Positions 58,871-64,000 of a stretch of DNA of 64,000 nucleotides are shown one piece after another. The stretch covers positions 1,798,001 through 1,862,000 of the forward strand of contig JAHLMK010000009.1 of assembly GCA_019915135.1 (NCBI GenBank), given 5' to 3'. How positions within the stretch are numbered: the first letter of the stretch is position 1; each line of letters starts with the position of its first letter. Made by a program: the position numbers and the translations under genes. The notes under the pieces were generated by a model. The model searched no databases. It was not told where the DNA came from and saw only the letters and a list, made by a program, of their open reading frames with translations. The stretch is from Strobilurus pachycystidiatus. Its lineage: Eukaryota > Basidiomycota > Agaricomycetes > Agaricales > Physalacriaceae.

Positions 58871-59029
58871 TCATGCGATGACGCATGTCGATCCAAATTG
58901 ATTGTCATCTCTGTCCTCGTCAAGAGGAAGGGGCTCGTTGAGAGGATCCTCGAAATGGGAAGCGCCGGAGAGGTTGGTGGGATCAGCCTCAGAGCCAGCG
59001 TAAGCAGGAAGAGTTGCGAATGAGTCCAT
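58871..59029 (-). CDS. Lipopeptide pheromone precursor, CVIA-type (copy 2)
   Basis: A 52-codon minus-strand frame from 59029 begins MDSFATLPAY and ends STCVIA then TGA, with a CaaX box for farnesylation and methylation. The last part before the Cys reads DEDRDDNQFGSTC; the acidic/Arg stretch (about ten residues before Cys) is a likely N-terminal processing site. It differs from the mature part of the 46.5-kb precursor. It is divergent from the intact STE3 receptor, with 352 bp between the ATGs. This is the classic arrangement of a receptor and its adjacent pheromone gene in a P/R locus; by analogy, the pheromone would act on receptors of other specificities, not its own neighbour. Confidence 0.9.
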   Translation of the reverse strand: MDSFATLPAYAGSEADPTNLSGASHFEDPLNEPLPLDEDRDDNQFGSTCVIA

Positions 59030-59104
59030 CTCGAGTTAGTGGGAGCGTGGCTGGGCTGTAGTGCAGTGGAGTACTGAAGGTTGTGGGGAATCTAGTGTCA
59101 AGTC

Positions 59105-59260
59105 ACAAGCCCTTTATACGCTTGAACCGCGCGGCATGCCACCTGGTCCTTTTTTGGCGGCCTAAATGGAGGTAAGGAACAATGGTGCCAAACACAGTCA
59201 AATATCATGCGAATTTGATTTCTCTTTCAATCGCCATTGTCCCAAGACTCCCATTGTTCG
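59105..59260. promoter_or_regulatory. Shared promoter of pheromone (minus) and receptor (plus) with HMG-box motifs
   Basis: Contains AACAATGG at 59178-59185, CCATTGT at about 59234 and CCATTGTT at 59251-59258, plus a minus-strand TATAAAGG at about 59111-59118, 85 bp before the pheromone ATG. Confidence 0.65.
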
Positions 59261-59381
59261 ATGGCTTTGGAAAAGCGCGCAGCGATGAAAAACAGCCCGG
59301 TGGCAAGGTGCAGGGAACTTTCCCCCCGCCCACCTTCCCTTTGTTCACTCCCCACCACTGACCTCCACGACGTTGACGACC

Positions 59382-60850
59382 ATGTACGTTGAGCTCCCCA
59401 TCGTATCCTTCATATGCGCTCTGCTCGTCCTCCTCCCGCTCCCGTGGCACTGGCGCGCCGGCACAGTCCCAACCATCTCTATGGCGCTATGGCTTTTCGT
59501 TTACAACGTCATCGCCGCCGTCAACTCCATCGTGTGGGCCAACAATGCCATCGTCAAGATACCGGTCTGGTGCGACATAGGTATGTTTCTTTCATTGTCA
59601 GTTGGGCTTCCCCCTTGATCGTATTGTTAGCCACGAAACTGCAGGTGGGATCCAGTATGGCTCTCGCTGCGTCAGTCCTTTGCCTTTCGATAAATTTGGA
59701 ACGCATCGCCAGCTTGCGTCAAGCCCACACGAGCACTACCGAGAAGCGCCGCCGTCAGATGTTCGACGCTGTGATGTGCTTCGGCATTCCTTGTATCCAC
59801 ATGGCCTTACGTGCGTGACCTTACGATTTCCGACGCGTTGGTCTGACTCGTTATGCAGACTATATTGTTCAAGGACACCGATTTGATATCGTTGAGAATT
59901 TTGGTTGCCGGGCAAACGTCTACATATCTCTTCCTGCTCTCTTTCTTTTTTGGATACCTCCAGCCCTCGCCATAGCTGCCGCTGGTGTTTTTTCTCGTAC
60001 GTATCTCTTTGACTTGTCTTTGCCTGTGCCAATCAAACGATACAGTGCTTTCCCTGCGCCACTTCTGGATTCGTCGTATCACTTTTGCACGGCATCTCCA
60101 GAACTCCAACTCCGCCCTCACTCCCTCGCGCTACTTCCGTCTAATCGCCATGGCCATGGTCGAGACCGTCTGGACGCTCTTTGTGACCACTGTCAACCTC
60201 TGGTATTCTCACCAGCATGGACTCCGCCCGTGGGTCTCGTGGGCCGATGTTCACTACGATTTTGGCCACATTTCACAATTCCCCGCGGTCCTTAACACAC
60301 AAGAGAACATCCTGATGACCTACCTTCTATGGTGGACCATTCCCGTATCGTCTGTGATCTTCACCGCTTTCTTCGCGTTCGGACAGGATGCTGTCAGGGA
60401 GTACAAGAAGTGTGGCTCCTTTGTCAAGTATACCGTTCTTCGTCGCCCTCAAGACGACAACAAACTCAAGATCCTCGGACTTCCGAGCTATGTGTATGTT
60501 TTCTTGTATCGCACACTTCTTTTCAATTCTGATCACATAATCTCAGGGCATCGCCCTCAACGAAGCCTCGTTCCAATTCTATGAACAAGCCTCCCCTCAG
60601 CCCCCATTCCACCACCACTCTCACCGGTTCGGAGTCATTAAAACAGAAAGACATCGACTTGGAGATCTACGACATTCACCGCGATTCCGACGGATTCGAG
60701 CTGGACGTTCCCTATACTCCCCGGATGTACTCTTCTCCGACCGAGACCATCCTACATGTTGGTGACCATCTCGAGGTGGAATCTACGGCGCATGGGGATG
60801 ACGAATCCAACAGATCTATGTACGCTACTAAGCGCCACAGCGTGGTTTAA
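59382..60850 (+). CDS. STE3: STE3-type pheromone receptor (B mating-type GPCR), intact
   Basis: Exons: 59382-59580 (MYVELPIVSFICALLVLLPL ... CDI), 59631-59811 (TKLQVGSSMALAASVLCLS), about 59860-59999, 60047-60493 and about 60548-60850; all joins are phase-consistent GT..AG. Seven hydrophobic helices are visible. The third exon has NFGCRANVYISLPALFLFW and the fourth SRYFRLIAMAMVETVWTLF. The loop WADVHYDFGHISQF (about 60241) and TYLLWWTIPVSSVIF are typical of fungal STE3 receptors. A long polar cytoplasmic tail of about 110 residues follows. It is a G-protein-coupled receptor of the plasma membrane, activated by a farnesylated pheromone from a compatible mate. The M at 59382 is the first that fits the STE3 N-terminus. 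Confidence 0.92.
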
Positions 60851-61234
60851 CGGACGTTTCTTTGTACTTACGCGTTATGATTTATGTCGTCTTCACTTCG
60901 TTCAACGTCTCTACCTGTGTATACTTGTAGATATTCAAACATGAGAGAGCGCTGGAGCGCTGCTATCCATGAGCAGGCCAAATTGCAGAACAGTGTGGTT
61001 CTGAAATTGAGATAGCCGTGCTGTACGCCACGTCCCAGAAGAGCCCAGTGTGGCTTGGAGGTTGGGCCAACGGGTACAGCAGTGTCGCCTTTACTTGTGG
61101 CCGACTCGCCACCCAGTCGCCACCTATCGCGTGACGTCATGATCATGAGGACGCTACCCCGGCTCCGCTCCGCTCATCCACGAACCACCACCTGGCCAGA
61201 GTCGTTGACTACTGCCAGTCCATCCCTGCCTCAA
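60851..61234. other. Intergenic between receptor and GH92 gene
   Basis: Short spacer of 384 bp; no motif found besides a promoter-like GC-rich stretch before the GH92 start. Confidence 0.5.
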
Positions 61235-64000
61235 ATGCTTGCAGGACTTATACCTTTGCTATGCGCTCTCTCAGCTTCTGCCGATAAATTTCCTGCCGGC
61301 TCCGCCAACGTCCGTCTCGTCAATCCTCTCATCGGAAATACCGGCCCAGAACCCAACTATGCTGGCGGTATGATACCCTCTGTTGCGCCCCCCTTCGGCA
61401 TGACCCGCTGGGTTGCTCAGACACACCAAAATTGGGTTTCACAATTACCCTATAATTATTCGGATTCGGAGACCATTTATGGGTTCGTAGGTACTCATCA
61501 ACCGGCCATCTGGATGGGGGAAAGCGGTTTGGTAGGGGTAGTTCCTGGCCTGACTGATGGGCCCGAGGGAAAGGTAAACGCTATCTTTGAAGAGCGTGGC
61601 CTGGGGCGAAAAAATGGCTCCGAGTCGTTCGGTGTAAGTCTTTACACAGTAGAGTTGAATGCGGCTGGGGGGTCAATCAGTGTGGAGATGACGGCGAGTA
61701 AGTCACCTACGTCTGTCTTTCTCAGTGCCTCTTACAATCGATAGCCTCTAGGGTCAGCTACCTCAAGTTCACATTCGATACCGATGCAACGTGGCGTCCA
61801 TACATCTTGATCCAGGCTTCGCGGCCATCCCTGCTTTTTCATTCTACCCCAACCGGATCTCATTTCAATGACTCGTATCCCGACGGACTCATTCACCTGT
61901 ATCCCAGTCGAAAGCAGATCTGCGGATATAATACAGAGATGCAGGACTGGATAATCGCCCCGACATCAAACGTCGCATACGTCGAGAAGGCGAAGCGCGA
62001 GGGGACTGGGCACGGAGGGTTCAAGGGATGGTTCTGTGCTCGTTTTGACACGGCGTTCCATGACTATGGAACTGTCCAAAGGGAAGACCAGCGTCCTGGC
62101 GCTCTAGAGGGATTCGGACCAGAGCTGAGCGCGTATGCCATGTTCCAATATCCCTCCGATCCGTCGACTTTGGTCGTCAACGTCCGAGTGGCGACATCCT
62201 TCATTTCCATGGATCAGGCTTTGGCAAATTTGGAGCACGAGATACCCGACGGCGTAACCTTAGAGGACGTCGAGAAACAAACTCGTGAAGCATGGGAGGA
62301 GAAGTTGGGGCGAGTGGAGGTCGAAGGCGGAAATATCGAGAACCAGACCGTACTAATGACAAGCGTCTTTCATGCACTTCAAGTACTTCCTTTCTCGCGT
62401 CTTGCCTTGTGCCGTATAGAACTGATAGAGACTCTAGTACCCGTACGAGCAGGATGAATACGGTCGCTACTACTCCGTCTACGACGACCAAGTTCACGAT
62501 GGCCAATCTTACAATGGCTACTCGATCTGGGATACTTATCGCGCCGAATGGGGCTTCTTGCTTCTCTTCGCACCTGAGCGTGTGCCGGGAATGATCCAGT
62601 CCATGCTTCAGGACTACAAGGAGGGCGGATGGTTGCCAATGTGGAAGAACATGATGGGTACGCATCACTTACTTCCATCACGCATTGATTCAGCGTGTTC
62701 ACCGGTGGACATTCAACGAACTGATGCTGATTTTGATAGAAACCAATATCATGATTGCAACCCACGCAGATTCCCTCATTGCAGAAGCCGTATTGAAAGG
62801 GTTTGGCAGTGGTTTTGATTTGGAACTTGCGTGGGAGGCGGTTTGGAAAGACGCGACGGTCGCACCGGAGAGAGACTGGGAAGTGCGATATGACGATCGC
62901 GAAGAGGTGATATGCTTACTCATTCGCGCTGTCGCAACAATGTTCATTTTTGTTCAGGGCGTCGATTACGAAGTTCGGGCGGGCCTGTCCTCGTCCTACG
63001 GGGTTCCAGGGAAAGGATGGGTCGCCGATGATATTCACTCCGAGAGTGTCAGTCGCACGCTGGGTTATGCATGTGAGAGTGATCTATAAGGCTCAGACTG
63101 GAATTGACTCGGGTAAACGCAGATGATGACCATGCCCTTGCACTACTCGCAGACCATCTTCACAAGTCCAAGGACGTAATAAACTTTCTACACGAACGGT
63201 CGATGAAGGCCCCGTGGTTAGTCTGGAACGACACTGCAACATCCGACGACGATTACGCCACCGATGAAGAGAGGCGGAGGTTTGCGGGGTTCACGAGAGG
63301 CTTCGTTCAAGGGCGGAACGAAAACGGTTCATGGGCCGGTGCGCGAATATCTTTCTTTCTAACAGATCAGATATCCGACCCCATACAAACTCTTCAGTCC
63401 CTTCGTCCGGGTTCACCGAGGGCGACAAATGGGCATACTCTTTTGATATCGTGCACGACATCCCGGGTCTTATAAACAAAAGAGGGGGCAATGAGGCATT
63501 TGTTCGGAGCTTGGACGAGCATTACGAGGGAGGATGGGATTGGTTTGGAAACGAGGTCTGACCTCCGTTCAACAATCATCTATTTCCATTGTAACTGACA
63601 CACTGTCCTCCAGCCGTCCCATCACATCCCATATCTGTATGCTCTCGCAGGGAGACCAGATCTGACCCAGGAACGTGTGCGAAAGGTTGTCGCTGCCAAC
63701 TACAACGCAACTCCCCAGGGTTTGAGCGGGGTACGTCCTCGGTTGTTTTTGCGTCTCGTTTTGACCCATCGCTCTCCTTTTCGATCCGATAGAATGAGGA
63801 TTGTGGTCAGATGAGCGCCTGGTACGTCTTTGGCGCCATGGGTTTCTATTCCGTCAACCCAGTTTCGCTGGAATACGTGTTCGGATCGTAAGTCATCTCC
63901 CATATAGAGATCTCGCGCCTCTGGCTGATATCAGTGAACCACGCCCAGACCGCTCTTTGACAAACTTACGCTGCACCTCCCAGTCCCATCTCATTCGAAC
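61235..64000 (+). CDS. GH92 alpha-1,2-mannosidase, secreted (runs off right edge)
   Basis: The start MLAGLIPLLCALSASA is a signal peptide. Exons follow with good joins (61235-61697, 61745-62382, 62438-62657, 62740 onward and several more). The GH92 features are NPLIGNTGPEPNYAGGMIPS and PPFGMTRW at the N-terminus, SIWDTYRAEW with its neighbouring YSVYDDQ (about 62480-62560), AYSFDIVHDIPG (about 63434) and the highly conserved GNEDCGQMSAWYVFGAMGFY (about 63790-63850), which holds the catalytic acid. GH92 enzymes remove alpha-1,2-linked mannose from fungal or host N-glycans, outside the cell, with calcium. The C-terminus is beyond the window. It is a non-mating gene bordering the P/R locus. Confidence 0.88.

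Overview
The window looks like nuclear DNA of a basidiomycete fungus, probably an Agaricomycete. Genes are broken by short (about 50 bp) GT..AG introns. The gene families are F-box proteins, CYP enzymes, a DUF6533 membrane protein, a STE3 pheromone receptor and very short CaaX-terminated pheromone precursors. I cannot name the species from sequence alone; a polypore-like fungus is only an inference. There is much decay: many recognisable genes are truncated or carry stops, and long gene-poor stretches hold diverged tandem repeats and mobile elements.

Left part (1-28.7 kb). An F-box gene runs off the left edge. Three copies (about 0.6-2.35, 6.0-7.74 and 26.85-28.66 kb) of a duplicated module each carry a small acidic two-exon ORF followed by a three-exon gene with an MLKL/HeLo-like helical domain. 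Between copies 1 and 2 lies a 5'-truncated glycosyltransferase-2 relic. At 7.87-8.33 kb is a complete 458-bp miniature LTR element (TRIM) with identical 128-bp terminal repeats, a 5-bp target duplication and apparent Pol III A and B boxes. From 9.6 to 16 kb there is an F-box cluster: one intact gene, one relic, one gene split by a 408-bp hAT-like MITE, and a two-exon gene. Then come a decayed ABC transporter (17.7-20.2 kb) and a NOT2-like gene (22.1-23.5 kb) with a G31 run in an intron.

Middle (29.4-38.5 kb). Two head-to-head copies of an unrecognised gene lie here. The plus-strand copy is split by a roughly 6.8-kb transposon. Its large, apparently intact multi-exon protein combines a GCM/WRKY-like Cys cluster, a MULE-like transposase core, a cysteine-protease-like segment and a PHD-like finger.

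Right part (39.2-60.9 kb): a B-type (pheromone/receptor, P/R) mating-type locus. It has four lipopeptide pheromone precursor genes (two ending CIIS, two ending CVIA), one intact STE3-type receptor and one dead receptor. Between them are a DUF6533 gene, a dead P450, an intact P450 and a 1.39-kb non-autonomous TIR element. All four pheromone genes, and the promoter shared by the last pheromone gene and the receptor, carry HMG-box-type AACAATGG/CCATTGTT motifs, often as inverted pairs, plus TATA-like boxes. This suggests coordinated control by a mating HMG factor. The locus is bordered on the right by a GH92 alpha-mannosidase gene that runs off the window.
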